Positions 1 to 8,899 of a stretch of DNA of 64,000 nucleotides are shown here, piece by piece; positions within the stretch are counted from its first letter, which is position 1; each line of letters opens with the position of its first letter. The position numbers and the translations under genes were made by a program. Source of the stretch: Mariniphaga sediminis (lineage in GTDB: Bacteria; Bacteroidota; Bacteroidia; Bacteroidales; Prolixibacteraceae); assembly GCF_003573545.1 (NCBI RefSeq), contig NZ_QWET01000010.1, positions 1 to 64,000 of the forward strand. Direction: 5' to 3'. Below the pieces are notes generated by a model, which made no database searches, was not told the origin of the DNA, and saw only the letters and a program-made list of their open reading frames with translations.

Positions 1-40
1 TGGATTATAAAAAGCCAGAGAAAGTGTTCTGCTCGGCCGC

Positions 41-84
41 TTAGATTTCGTTTCCCGCCCAATTGGGCGGGAAACGAAATCTAA
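41..84. repeat. Perfect 44-bp palindrome
   Basis: The arm TTAGATTTCGTTTCCCGCCC (41-60) is followed by AATT and then by its exact reverse complement (65-84). Because AATT is self-complementary, all 44 bases form one perfect palindrome. The two flanking bases (C at 40, C at 85) do not pair. No T-run follows directly, so a simple intrinsic terminator is not obvious. A repeat-element end or a strong cruciform/transcript hairpin is possible. Confidence 0.85.
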
Positions 85-149
85 CTTATCTTTGAAGTAA
101 TGTTGTCTAAACAAGGGGAGTATTTAAGTTACCCCGGTGCCCAACTCAA

Positions 150-257
150 GGATCGGCGAATTGCATTCGCCGGCACAATTAGACGCGATTAAAAATCGCA
201 TCACCCCTACGCTGTTGCGAATTGGCTTCTAAAATCCGTGCCATTTTAATATGCAGT
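150..257. repeat. REP-like repeat module, copy 1
   Basis: Two adjacent hairpins lie here. CGGCGAA/TTCGCCG closes a 5-nt loop at 154-172. GCGATT/AATCGC closes a 3-nt loop at about 185-196 and can be extended with one G-T pair. Downstream, at 240-256, is the 17-bp block GCCATTTTAATATGCAG. Both blocks recur near 1734-1819 in the opposite order. The double-palindrome design resembles REP/BIME-type interspersed repeats; that assignment is inferred. Confidence 0.7.
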
Positions 258-266
258 TCGGCGGCA

Positions 267-655
267 CCAGCCCTGCAGAATCATGCAGGAAAGATTGTTT
301 ATGAGAAAGAGTAATTTTTTTGGTACTGAAGCTGCAAGGATGATTTGTTGATGGCAGGCAAAAGTAGTTCACTGCGATAACCTGAATCACATCAGTAGTA
401 ATGGATTTATCGGTGAGAAAATGGGTAGGGACAACACTCCGGGGAATATCATGCCGTAGCAGATCATAAATTTATTTTAATAGTGTTCTTATATCTTTTT
501 GCTTTGAATGAATCAGAAAACTTGTAGTTTGTATCTTTAGAAAAGAGATTGAATGAAATAGCTTTTTTGTTGAGTTGGCCACGTTCCTGCCGGAATTTTA
601 CTGACATAGGTGATTGCCAAAACAATAACAATTATATAAGTAAACATGAGATATT
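267..655. other. Non-coding spacer upstream of the Gfo/Idh-like gene
   Basis: No convincing reading frame is seen on either strand. The minus-strand frame that reaches into the spacer from the next gene is a shadow with non-protein-like composition. The sequence is A+T-rich toward 600-655 and presumably holds the promoter of the gene starting at 656. I could not assign a clear promoter. Confidence 0.5.
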
Positions 656-1696
656 ATGAATAAACAAAAAATACGTATCCTACAGGTTGGTGCCGGCTCT
701 ATGGGGAGTCGCAGAATAAGAGATTTGTTGCTACGTCCGGATATAACGTTATCGGTTCTTGATAAAAGAAAAGACAGGCTTAAAAAGAGTGTTGAATCTT
801 TCGGCATACAATCATTTGAGAGCTTTGAAGAAGCGATTGATTGGAAGCCGGATGTTTTGTCCATTTCAACACCACCTGACCAGCATGACGACTATATTCA
901 TTTTGCTTTGGAAAATGGACTTCATCATTTTTGTGAAGCTCAACTTTGGACATACGATTTTTTAAAAATTAAAAGTGAATCTCAACGTAAGGGTATGTTA
1001 AGTGCTACATCTTGTTCTATGCATTTTTTGCCAATTATTAAACAATTGAAACTATTTGTGAATGATAAGTTAGGTGATCTCCATGCTTATCAAATGTACT
1101 TATCTACGTACATGCCTTCCTGGCATCCTGATGAGGGTGTTGAGTATTATGCAAGGCATAGGAATACTGCTGCTGGCCGTGAAATGGTTCCATTTGAGCT
1201 TTTATACCTTAACGAAATTTTTGGTATAGCAGAGGAAGTAGTTGGCTCAATAGGCAGACGAAGTCAACTTGGCAATGATTCTGAGATGGAAGATACCTGG
1301 TGCCTTCAAATGAATCTTGCAGGAGGAAGCTTTGGGCAGCTTGTCGTATTACAGGCTTCACCATCAACAGTTAGAAAAGGGGTTTGCTCTGGCACAAACG
1401 GACGCATCGAATTTGATATTTACAATGGAAAACTCACTGCTGAATTTGATGACGGCTACAAAGAATTTATAGATTACGGATCACAAAAAGATGTTATTGA
1501 ACTGGCATACAAAGATGAGATAAATACATTTGTTGATGCAGTTTTGGGTAAAGCCAAATGGCCGCTAAGTTACTATGACAGTGCGCTGGCAACAGCAACT
1601 CTGGCTGCTATTGAAAAGAGCGCCACGCGTGGCAAATGGGAAAAAGTTGATCCTCGTATTCAGCCAGAATATTTGCTATGCCAGATAGACAATTAA
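656..1696 (+). CDS. Gfo/Idh/MocA-family oxidoreductase-like protein
   Basis: This 346-residue protein has an N-terminal NAD(P)-binding Rossmann fold with the glycine motif VGAGSMGSRRI at residues 11-21. The C-terminal part is an alpha/beta domain as in Gfo/Idh/MocA proteins. The family usually oxidises or epimerises sugars and often acts in nucleotide-sugar or surface-glycan pathways. The usual EKP motif, whose lysine is catalytic in many members, appears as EAQ at residues 94-96. The protein may therefore be a divergent enzyme or a non-catalytic relative. It starts with ATG; no signal peptide is seen, so it is probably cytoplasmic. It stands alone between two copies of a REP-like repeat. The family is clear, the substrate unknown. 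Confidence 0.85.
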   Translation: MNKQKIRILQVGAGSMGSRRIRDLLLRPDITLSVLDKRKDRLKKSVESFGIQSFESFEEAIDWKPDVLSISTPPDQHDDYIHFALENGLHHFCEAQLWTYDFLKIKSESQRKGMLSATSCSMHFLPIIKQLKLFVNDKLGDLHAYQMYLSTYMPSWHPDEGVEYYARHRNTAAGREMVPFELLYLNEIFGIAEEVVGSIGRRSQLGNDSEMEDTWCLQMNLAGGSFGQLVVLQASPSTVRKGVCSGTNGRIEFDIYNGKLTAEFDDGYKEFIDYGSQKDVIELAYKDEINTFVDAVLGKAKWPLSYYDSALATATLAAIEKSATRGKWEKVDPRIQPEYLLCQIDN

Positions 1697-1729
1697 TGAC
1701 ATTTAAACATACAGATTTTAGGTTATAAT

Positions 1730-1820
1730 CCATGCCATTTTAATATGCAGCCCGGTGGCGAAGGGATCGGCGAATTGCATTCGCGGGTACAATTAGACGC
1801 GATTGGAAATCGCATCACCT
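1730..1820. repeat. REP-like repeat module, copy 2
   Basis: The 17-bp block GCCATTTTAATATGCAG (1734-1750) is identical to that at 240-256. It is followed by the hairpin block (1764-1819), which matches 150-205 with few differences. The first hairpin is weakened here to a 5-bp GCGAA/TTCGC stem; the second (GCGATT/AATCGC) is intact. The order of the two blocks is swapped relative to copy 1. Confidence 0.7.
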
Positions 1821-1822
1821 TG

Positions 1823-1865
1823 AAAAAAACCTCCGGATACAGCGTTAGCATATACACCGGAGGTT
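1823..1865 (-). terminator. Intrinsic terminator downstream of uracil permease
   Basis: Read on the minus strand, AACCTCCGG and CCGGAGGTT form a 9-bp perfect stem around a 20-nt loop, followed at once by seven T residues. It lies about 90 bp after the permease stop codon and abuts the REP-like repeat. Confidence 0.8.
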
Positions 1866-1952
1866 CTGGAAATATATTGTATCACCTGGATTTACAACTG
1901 CTCCTTAATACGGTATGTCGGTTTTATTTCTCCCGTAGGATAAAGCCAGAAG

Positions 1953-3155
1953 CTATTCTTCCTTTTTTGTTTGTGGCAACACAATGTTCAGTAAAATCCC
2001 CACCAAAGCTGCCAAACCGATTCCGGCAAGAGAGAAAGTTCCGTACTGAATGATGGCCCCTCCAATGCCAACGGTTAGTACCACCGAAACAATCACCTGG
2101 TTACGGGTTTCGCCCATATTGATTTTTGAATCAACCAGGGAACGAATTCCAATGGAGGCAATCATACCAAAAAGCAACAGCATAATACCCCCCAAAACCG
2201 ATTGGGGAATTGTTTTCAGGAACCCGCTGATTTTCCCAACAAACGCGAAAACAATGGCTGTAATAGCCGCAATGCGCAGTACAAACGGATTGGTAATTTT
2301 TGTCAGGGTAATGGCGCCGGTTACCTCAGAATAGGTGGTATTGGGTACCCCACCAAAAAAACCGGCCACTGCCGTAGCAATACCATCGCCAAGCAGGGTC
2401 CGGTTCAAGCCCGGTTTTTCAATAAAATTTTTGTTGCACACCCCGCCAATGGCATACATGTCGCCTACGTGTTCTATAATGGGCGCAATAGCTACCGGAA
2501 TCATATACAAAATAGCCTGCCAGTGAAATTGTGGAACCGTAAATTGCGGTAACATGAGCCACGATGCTTCTCTGATGGCAGAATAATCTACTTTTCCCCA
2601 AACCACTGCAGCCAGGTACCCTACAATAATGGCAATAAAAATAGGTATAAGCTTGGCCATTCCCTTTGCAAAAATAACCACCATAATGGCCGTTGCCAAT
2701 GCAATAATGGCCAGTGGCCAGTCGGTTTTAGCCATATCAACTGCTGCCGAAGCCAGAGACAAACCGATAATCATAATCACGGGCCCCACAACTACCGGGG
2801 GAAAAAGCCGCTCGACAAAGGTTATTCCACGTACCTTTACCAGCATTGAAACAAGGCCGTAAACCAACCCTACGGCAATTATTCCGGAAAGAGTACCGGG
2901 CCATCCGTAAAGTTTGGTCGCTTCAATAATCGGGGCGATAAAAGCAAAACTGCTTCCCAAAAACACGGGAATCTTCCCACGGGTTATCAGGTGAAATATT
3001 AGCGTACCAATGCCTGCTGTAAAAAGAGCAACAGAAGGATCAATTCCCACCAGTAGCGGTACTAAGACGGTGGCTCCAAAGGCTACAAAAAGAAACTGGA
3101 TTCCCAGCACCGTGTTTTTCACGGTTAGCTGATCGCGAAAGGTTTTTTGATTCAT
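1953..3155 (-). CDS. uraA: Uracil/xanthine permease (NCS2 family)
   Basis: A 400-residue inner-membrane nucleobase:cation symporter built almost wholly of hydrophobic segments, as expected for the 14-helix NCS2 fold. Family hallmarks are the N-terminal FLFVAFGATVLVPLLVG segment, GSSFAFIAPI, and the conserved GGVPNTTYSEVTGAI loop of UraA/RutG-type transporters. It imports uracil or a related base with protons. It is a single gene on the minus strand, with its own terminator at 1823-1865 and a long spacer upstream. The ATG at 3155 gives a normal, short cytoplasmic N-terminus. The family is certain. The base specificity is inferred, and xanthine transport cannot be excluded. Confidence 0.93.
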   Translation of the reverse strand: MNQKTFRDQLTVKNTVLGIQFLFVAFGATVLVPLLVGIDPSVALFTAGIGTLIFHLITRGKIPVFLGSSFAFIAPIIEATKLYGWPGTLSGIIAVGLVYGLVSMLVKVRGITFVERLFPPVVVGPVIMIIGLSLASAAVDMAKTDWPLAIIALATAIMVVIFAKGMAKLIPIFIAIIVGYLAAVVWGKVDYSAIREASWLMLPQFTVPQFHWQAILYMIPVAIAPIIEHVGDMYAIGGVCNKNFIEKPGLNRTLLGDGIATAVAGFFGGVPNTTYSEVTGAITLTKITNPFVLRIAAITAIVFAFVGKISGFLKTIPQSVLGGIMLLLFGMIASIGIRSLVDSKINMGETRNQVIVSVVLTVGIGGAIIQYGTFSLAGIGLAALVGILLNIVLPQTKKEE

Positions 3156-3346
3156 TTGAAATTGAATAAATTGATTTTCGCAAAAAAAGTGTTTTCCAGT
3201 TATTTATTCAAAAAAAGATGTTAACAAAAAATCTACAAAGAAAAACCCATCTCCTGTAAAATAGCGGATTTTGCTGCCACAGGTTACACGATTTTTCCAT
3301 AATGTCCGGTTAAAATTTTGTTCAGTGACGAATGTCCTGTTCATTT

Positions 3347-3520
3347 TCAGGACGCATTGCTCCGCTTAAACCAGGGAATAAATTTCAAATGGTAATAGAT
3401 ACGATTCCATTTTCCAATCGGCTTTTCAAAACCTGTAGCTTCACCCAAATCGCCCAAACGATGAAAACCACTTTTCCAGTGGGTATTAACATCAATTTTC
3501 CCGCTGCCGGATATTTTCAA
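3347..3520 (-). pseudogene. Possible small ORF or gene remnant
   Basis: From a TTG at 3520 the minus strand encodes about 57 residues with protein-like composition. Examples are HRLGDLGEATGFEKP and WNRIYYHLKFIPWFKRSN near the C-terminus, ending in TGA at 3347-3349. An in-frame stop lies just upstream of the frame and no ATG is present. I do not recognise the family. It may be the end of a degraded gene or chance. Confidence 0.25.
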
Positions 3521-3870
3521 TGTGCCACCTCACCCCTATCCGGCAACACACGCTCCCACCATCATAATATGACAATCACCCCGGATTTGTATCACTTCCC
3601 AAAAAATGTATTTAATTGCAATTCGCTGAAATATAGAACGAAGAGCACAAAACCGGATTCATCTGACTACCTCACTGACAGTTTTTGGTTAAAATCCCGC
3701 ATAAAAACCCGGATGTTTTTTTACCAAAGGGCGCTCACCGGGGGGATTCGGGACATTTTAACAAAAATAAAAGCAGCCAATAGCACACATTCTAAAAGTG
3801 TTACAAATGAGTTACAAGGATTAATAATGAACAAACATTTGAATAAACTTCAGAAAAAAATGCATACTCA

Positions 3871-3903
3871 TTCGAATTTATTTTGAATTAAATTGTAACT
3901 TTG
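3871..3903 (+). promoter_or_regulatory. Candidate Bacteroidota promoter for the WecA-type gene
   Basis: TAACTTTG at 3896-3903 matches the Bacteroidota -7 consensus TAnnTTTG. A weak -33 candidate, TTCG, lies about 21 nt upstream at 3871-3874. The leader to the ATG at 4098 would be nearly 190 nt. Confidence 0.35.
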
Positions 3904-4097
3904 GATGATTGTAAACTTACAATCAGTTTTAAATTGAAAAAATAAAGCAACTATTAATAACAGTTTGACGCTACTGAAAATATTATGACTATGCAACCAT
4001 TAGAAAATATGTTTATTGAATTTCTGTCAAAATGGATTTATTGCAGAAATTAGTTTACCCGTGAACCTACAGAATATGCTTACCTAAGATACTGAAC

Positions 4098-5201
4098 ATG
4101 GATTTATCACAAACACTACAAATTATATTGGCTTTTGTCATCGGCTTTTCTGTTGTTGTGGCTGTTATACCTCCGATATTAAAAGTGGCCCGGGCCAAAA
4201 AGCTATTTGACTGTCCTGATTTCAGAAAAATTCACAAACAGGAAATTCCCCAACTAGGCGGTATTGCTATTTTTGGGGGCCTTATTTTCAGCGCTACTTT
4301 TTTGCTGGAAGACCATAGTTTTGTATCCCTAAAATACATCATGTTAAGCATTATTCTTTTGCTCGGTATCGGGTTAAAAGATGATTTGATAGGAGTTTCT
4401 CCCTTTAAAAAGTTTATTTTCCAATTCCTGACCGCTATTATATTAATATTCTTCGGAAATATTCATTTCACCGATTTGCATGGCATTTTCGGATGGCATC
4501 ATATCAGTGCCGTTTTCGGGGTACTTCTTACCCTGTTTACAATCCTGTACATTATCAATGCCTTTAACCTTATTGATGGAATCGACGGTCTGGCATCGGG
4601 CCTGGCCTTAGTGGCCTCGCTGGCATTTGGAATATGGTTTTTCCTCGCAGGTTATATGCAATATGCCATCATCTCCATTGCTTTGGCCGGCAGTCTGCTG
4701 GGTTTTTTCCTGTACAACGTGTTCGGGCGCAAAAACAAACTGTTTATGGGCGACACCGGTTCGCTGTTTGTGGGGCTTCTTATCGCCATACTCACCGTTA
4801 AGTTCAACGAATTTAATTTAAACCACGCCAATCCCTGGTCCCTGGATTCTGCACCGGTTATCTCCCTGGCTATTGTAATGGTTCCGCTTATTGATGTACT
4901 GCGGGTAGTGGTTCTTCGCGTGATAAACGGCAAATCGCCTTTTTATCCCGACAATAACCACATCCACCACCGGCTTCTTGCCCTCGTTCCCCACCATTTG
5001 ACCGTAACGCTTATTATTATTTCCGGGAACCTGTTCCTGATTTTACTGGCTGTTTTGCTGCACTTTCTGGCACTTGACATAACCATTCAGTTTATAACGA
5101 TACTTTTTGCAGGCATCACATTATCTTTTATTCCTTCATTTATTGTCAGGTTATCCGAAAGAAAAAAGAATTGGAACGAATTGCAAACCTGGCCGGATTA
5201 A
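4098..5201 (+). CDS. WecA/MraY-type undecaprenyl-phosphate sugar-1-phosphate transferase
   Basis: A 367-residue polytopic inner-membrane protein of the glycosyltransferase-4 (MraY/WecA/TagO) family. Diagnostic motifs are the acidic pair LKDDLIG, NAFNLIDGIDGLASG, FMGDTGSLFVG, and the C-terminal HIHHRL that is typical of WecA-like enzymes rather than MraY. The family moves a sugar-1-phosphate, usually GlcNAc-1-P, from a UDP-sugar to undecaprenyl phosphate and so starts O-antigen, capsule or wall-polymer synthesis. Downstream nucleotide-sugar genes (2-epimerase, gmd, fcl) support a surface-polysaccharide role. The sugar donor is inferred only. A gap of 1 kb separates it from the next gene. Confidence 0.9.
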   Translation: MDLSQTLQIILAFVIGFSVVVAVIPPILKVARAKKLFDCPDFRKIHKQEIPQLGGIAIFGGLIFSATFLLEDHSFVSLKYIMLSIILLLGIGLKDDLIGVSPFKKFIFQFLTAIILIFFGNIHFTDLHGIFGWHHISAVFGVLLTLFTILYIINAFNLIDGIDGLASGLALVASLAFGIWFFLAGYMQYAIISIALAGSLLGFFLYNVFGRKNKLFMGDTGSLFVGLLIAILTVKFNEFNLNHANPWSLDSAPVISLAIVMVPLIDVLRVVVLRVINGKSPFYPDNNHIHHRLLALVPHHLTVTLIIISGNLFLILLAVLLHFLALDITIQFITILFAGITLSFIPSFIVRLSERKKNWNELQTWPD

Positions 5202-6215
5202 GGGATGAAGACCGGGGTACAGAATACACATCCCGGGGTTGAAAGATTTTTCTTTTGTTTTTCTCCCGAATACCAGATCCATCCGTACTTCAGGATTCAG
5301 GAAATCAAAATGGGCTCGCCTGAGAAATCCGGTGTAGTAGCCTGTTTTCAGGTACATTTTCCATCAATATTTTTATGCCTTATCAGGCCGATTTTACTCT
5401 TTGCCATGACGCAAAGAGGTAAACAGAAAAGTTTAGGCTGCGTTCGCTTCACTCGGAAAAGCTACGTGTTGCCGGCTAAAATTACTGAAACTCGTCGTAC
5501 CTTCTCAAACAGCAGTAATTTTTTAACGCCGTCCTCACTTGTTTTCCGGCTCACCGACCGAGGCCATCGCTACGATGTCCTAAACGTCCATATGTAGAAT
5601 GGCCTGCTTTATCAATTTTTGACTTCGGTTTATAAGTGAGCTATACCTTATGCGGGCTGTGTCAAAATTCCGTCAGTCGGGCTACTTCGCGACATTGAAA
5701 AAACGCAAAGGTTAATTTTGACATGATTCTTTTTGTTTCGTTTTTCTCATCTGGGAGAAAAATGAAATGGGGATTGGGGCAAGGCCCCAAACAAGTGGAT
5801 AACCAGTCTGTTGTTATATGAATAAGGTTTTGCAGGTAAAGTTTCTTGCATCGAGCCCACATTGTTTCGTGATATTCAATCACTCCTTTAAAGTTAGTTT
5901 TGAAAAGATTTTGGGTGAAGTAAAAGTCAACCTTGGCCTGGAAATTCCTTCCGGATGCTATGTTTTTGGCTCAAGATAGAGTAGAGCGTAAATTCCGACT
6001 GTAATATCGAGGAAGAAAAGAAGCTAAATGAATATTGAGAGTTGAACGTAATTACTTTTTCTCTCCACCTACTTTTCAAGGTGAGCCTCAAAATGGCTGT
6101 CGCCCCTGCCAATAACCATACCCAATTCAAGGAAGAAATACATGAATAAAATAAATTCAGTACCTTGCGCCCCCGAAATAGCACAAAAAATGTATAATCA
6201 TAAATCCCAAAAAAT
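5202..6215. other. 1-kb non-coding region with repeat-like sequence
   Basis: Several open frames occur on both strands, but none looks like a protein family I know and their composition is poor. A 64-bp unit with 10-bp inverted ends lies at 5660-5723. The stretch around 5430-5600 also has the look of interspersed non-coding repeat sequence. TACCTTGC at 6161-6168, about 50 bp before the epimerase ATG, resembles a -7 element with one base missing. Confidence 0.45.
5660..5723. repeat. MITE-like 64-bp unit with inverted ends
   Basis: TGTCAAAATT at 5660-5669 is the exact reverse complement of AATTTTGACA at 5714-5723. The two bound a 44-bp centre that carries no hairpin of its own that I noticed. 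The pairing stops at the next base on each side. A miniature inverted-repeat element or a large operator is possible; only one copy is present in the window. Confidence 0.5.
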
Positions 6216-7478
6216 ATGAAAATTATCTCAGTAGTAGGCGCCCGTCCCAACTTTATGAAAATTGCACCATTCATAAAAGCCATTCAGGACGTAAATACCG
6301 CTTCAGTTTCCTCACCGGAGGAAAAACAGGAATCAATGGCGAATGGTGACACCGGGGAGCAAACTACGTCAGACAAAACAATCGAACATCTTTTGGTTCA
6401 CACAGGACAGCATTACGACGACCGTATGAGCAGATCCTTTTTTGAGTCACTGGGAATTCCGGATGCCGACATTAATCTGGGCATCGGTTCCGGTTCCCAT
6501 GCCGAACAGGTGGGCAATACCATGATTGCTTTTGAAAAAGTGCTGATCGAAGAGAAACCCGATTGGGTGGTAGTGGTTGGAGACGTAAATGCTACACTGG
6601 CCTGCTCGGTTTCAGCAAAAAAACTGAATATCCGGGTTTGTCATATTGAAGCCGGCCTCCGCAGCGGCGATATGGCCATGCCCGAAGAGATTAACCGCCT
6701 CGTTACCGACCGTCTCAGCGACTTACTGCTAACGCCAGACACACTGTCGAACGAGAACCTTCGCAGGGAAGGTGTTCCTGAAAATAAAATCCGCTTTGTG
6801 GGTAACATTATGATCGATACCCTTGAGGCCAATCGCGAAAAGGCAAAAAAACTCGACATCGCAGATATCATAAAAAACAATTTACTGGATTCAGGCCATG
6901 TGCAGGATTTTATCTCTGCTTCAAAGGAAACTGGTGCTATTCCAGCAGTCCGGGAGGGTAACTACGCCGTCGTGACCATGCACCGTCCTTCCAACGTCGA
7001 TCAAAAGGAAATCCTCGAACCGATACTCAACTTTCTTACCGAAGAGGTTGCTGCCACGATGCCCGTTATCTGGCCCATACACCCCCGGACAAAAAAGATG
7101 CTGCAAAGCTTCGGGCTGTGGGATAAAGCAATGTCCTGTAAAAATCTGTTTCTCCTCTACCCTATCGGTTACCACGAAATGCTGCGGCTGAATATGTCGG
7201 CAACCATTATGCTTACCGACAGCGGCGGGCTCCAGGAAGAGTGTTGCGTTCTGGGAACGCCCTGCCTCACCCTCCGGTGGAATACCGAACGTCCGGTGAC
7301 ACTGAAAGAACATGGTGGCGCCAGCGTACTGGTGGGAAATAATATCCTTAGAATCAAAGAAGAATACCGGACTGCCTTAAAAGCAGGAAGAATTCCGCAA
7401 CGTCCTGAGATGTGGGACGGGCAAACCGCCCGGCGCTGCGTGAAGGAGATTATAAACTACCAGGAAACAATATTGTAG
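6216..7478 (+). CDS. wecB: UDP-N-acetylglucosamine 2-epimerase (non-hydrolysing)
   Basis: A 420-residue cytoplasmic enzyme converting UDP-GlcNAc to UDP-ManNAc for surface polysaccharides. Hallmarks are the N-terminal VVGARPNFMKIAP, HTGQHYD, VVVVGDVNAT, HIEAGLRSGD, TMHRPSNVD and LTDSGGLQEE motifs. Most relatives are about 370 residues. This one carries two additions: a Ser/Glu/Asp-rich, apparently disordered stretch at about residues 29-54 and another at about 225-247. Both fall between conserved blocks and so are probably surface loops. The ATG at 6216 directly precedes the conserved N-terminus. gmd follows after 30 bp, so the two genes are probably cotranscribed. Confidence 0.93.
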   Translation: MKIISVVGARPNFMKIAPFIKAIQDVNTASVSSPEEKQESMANGDTGEQTTSDKTIEHLLVHTGQHYDDRMSRSFFESLGIPDADINLGIGSGSHAEQVGNTMIAFEKVLIEEKPDWVVVVGDVNATLACSVSAKKLNIRVCHIEAGLRSGDMAMPEEINRLVTDRLSDLLLTPDTLSNENLRREGVPENKIRFVGNIMIDTLEANREKAKKLDIADIIKNNLLDSGHVQDFISASKETGAIPAVREGNYAVVTMHRPSNVDQKEILEPILNFLTEEVAATMPVIWPIHPRTKKMLQSFGLWDKAMSCKNLFLLYPIGYHEMLRLNMSATIMLTDSGGLQEECCVLGTPCLTLRWNTERPVTLKEHGGASVLVGNNILRIKEEYRTALKAGRIPQRPEMWDGQTARRCVKEIINYQETIL

Positions 7479-7508
7479 TTTAACCGTTTAACCTTTAAAA
7501 TTTAAGAA

Positions 7509-8690
7509 ATGAGCAAAACTGCATTGATTACCGGGATTACCGGACAGGACGGAGCCTACCTTGCCGAATACCTGATTAAGAAAGGATATGTTGTTCATGG
7601 CATCAAACGCCGCGCATCGTTATTCAATACCGACCGTATCGACCATCTTTATCAGGACCCGCACGAGAAAAAACGCAACCTGATTCTTCACTACGGAGAT
7701 CTTACCGATAGCATGAACCTCACACGTATTATCCAGGAGGTTCAACCCGATGAGATATATAACCTGGCTGCCATGAGCCATGTGAAAGTTAGTTTCGACA
7801 CTCCGGAATACACAGCCAATGCCGATGGTATCGGCACGCTCAGGATACTGGAGGCCGTTCGTCTGTTGGGATTGACAAAAAAAACCCGGGTTTACCAGGC
7901 TTCCACCTCCGAATTGTACGGACTGGTCCAGGAAGTTCCGCAAACCGAAAAAACGCCGTTCTATCCCCGCTCTCCTTACGGAGTTGCAAAAATGTATGCC
8001 TACTGGATTACGGTAAATTACCGGGAGGCTTACGGGTTGCATGCCAGTAACGGAATTCTGTTCAACCACGAATCGCCTATCCGGGGAGAAACATTTGTAA
8101 CCCGTAAAATCACCCGCGCCATTGCCCGCATTGCCCTGAATATGCAGGACACGCTGTTTCTGGGTAACCTTTCGGCCCAACGCGACTGGGGCCATGCCAA
8201 AGATTACATCAAGGCCATGTACCTCATCCTGCAGCAGGATAACCCCGATGACTATGTTATTGCGACGGGTATAACCACCACTATCCGCGACTTTGTCCGG
8301 AAATCTGCCGAAGAGATTGGCCTGGAAATTACATTTAGCGGAGAAGGGCCCGAAGAGAAAGGTTTCCTGACAGCCATAAACGAACAACGTTTCAATGAAA
8401 AGGTGGGGGAACAATACCTTGAAAGTTTGAAAGAAAGGATTCATACTTCACGTCCTTCAGAAGGAAACAGGGAGCAGGCAGTGGTTGCCGTCGATCCTAC
8501 TTATTTCCGTCCCACAGAAGTGGATTTGCTTATCGGCGACGCCACAAAAGCCCGCGAACAACTTGGCTGGGAACCTGAATACAACCTTCAGGGCCTCATT
8601 ACCGATATGATTAAATCCGATATTCACCTTATGCAAAAAGACAGGTACCTGAGAGAAGGGGGATACAGAACGCTGAATTACTTTGAGTGA
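7509..8690 (+). CDS. gmd: GDP-mannose 4,6-dehydratase
   Basis: A 393-residue extended short-chain dehydrogenase. The NADP-binding motif [10 protein letters not shown] is at residues 8-17. The catalytic region has STSELYG and the YxxxK pair in [10 protein letters not shown]. The C-terminal [11 protein letters not shown] block is diagnostic. It makes GDP-4-keto-6-deoxymannose, the precursor of GDP-L-fucose and related 6-deoxysugars. A lysine/glutamate-rich insertion of a few dozen residues (about 280-325) makes it slightly longer than many homologues. It lies 30 bp after the 2-epimerase. Its usual partner fcl follows, but only after an intervening four-helix-bundle gene. Confidence 0.96.
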   Translation: MSKTALITGITGQDGAYLAEYLIKKGYVVHGIKRRASLFNTDRIDHLYQDPHEKKRNLILHYGDLTDSMNLTRIIQEVQPDEIYNLAAMSHVKVSFDTPEYTANADGIGTLRILEAVRLLGLTKKTRVYQASTSELYGLVQEVPQTEKTPFYPRSPYGVAKMYAYWITVNYREAYGLHASNGILFNHESPIRGETFVTRKITRAIARIALNMQDTLFLGNLSAQRDWGHAKDYIKAMYLILQQDNPDDYVIATGITTTIRDFVRKSAEEIGLEITFSGEGPEEKGFLTAINEQRFNEKVGEQYLESLKERIHTSRPSEGNREQAVVAVDPTYFRPTEVDLLIGDATKAREQLGWEPEYNLQGLITDMIKSDIHLMQKDRYLREGGYRTLNYFE

Positions 8691-8741
8691 AGATAGGGTC
8701 CACGAAATATGTAAAAATGGGCAGAAAGAAATGGTGAGCAA

Positions 8742-8875
8742 CAGTACAGGAGGATGAGAGAATGGGGACAGTGAGACGGTGAGACTATGGGACGGTGAGA
8801 GGCTTTGAGAAGTTGAGAGAAGATGAGACGGTGGGATTGGGAGACTGCGAGAAAAAGATAGTGTGTGAGAACGAA
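8742..8875. repeat. Purine-rich degenerate repeat, left arm of cassette
   Basis: The plus strand is a string of GA-rich words such as GAGACGGTGAGAC and AGAAGATGAGACGG with a rough 8-10 bp rhythm. The 16-mer AGTGAGACGGTGAGAC at 8770-8785 is the exact reverse complement of 9433-9448 in the right arm. The two arms enclose the four-helix-bundle gene, and a transcript through both could fold into a long imperfect hairpin. Confidence 0.75.
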
Positions 8876-8899
8876 TTAGAAACTATGTAGAATACAATA

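Larger units (their letters stand above)
3156..4097. other. Long spacer between uraA and the WecA-type gene
   Basis: About 940 bp with no well-supported gene. A 184-codon plus-strand frame (3332-3886) has low-complexity, non-protein-like composition and was rejected. On the minus strand a short protein-like frame (3347-3520) may be a gene remnant. A small hairpin, GTCCTG/CAGGAC, lies at 3334-3353. A possible promoter for the downstream gene lies at about 3871-3903. Confidence 0.5.

Noticed and set aside
598-864. 88-codon minus-strand frame reaching into the first gene
   Set aside because: It lies antisense to the Gfo/Idh-like gene and has Ser/Leu-rich shadow composition.
1745-2053. 102-codon plus-strand frame after the first gene
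   Set aside because: It runs through a REP-like repeat, a terminator and the antisense end of uraA.
3332-3886. 184-codon plus-strand frame
   Set aside because: Composition is not protein-like, no family was recognised, and it lies in an A+T-rich spacer.
5205-5597. 130-codon plus-strand frame after the WecA-type gene
   Set aside because: It is probably part of repeat-type non-coding sequence; no start signal or conserved pattern is visible.
5662-5883. 73-codon minus-strand frame
   Set aside because: It overlaps the MITE-like inverted-repeat unit and no family was recognised.
7620-8444. 274-codon frame antisense to gmd
   Set aside because: It is a long shadow frame created by the codon bias of gmd; gmd itself is unmistakable.
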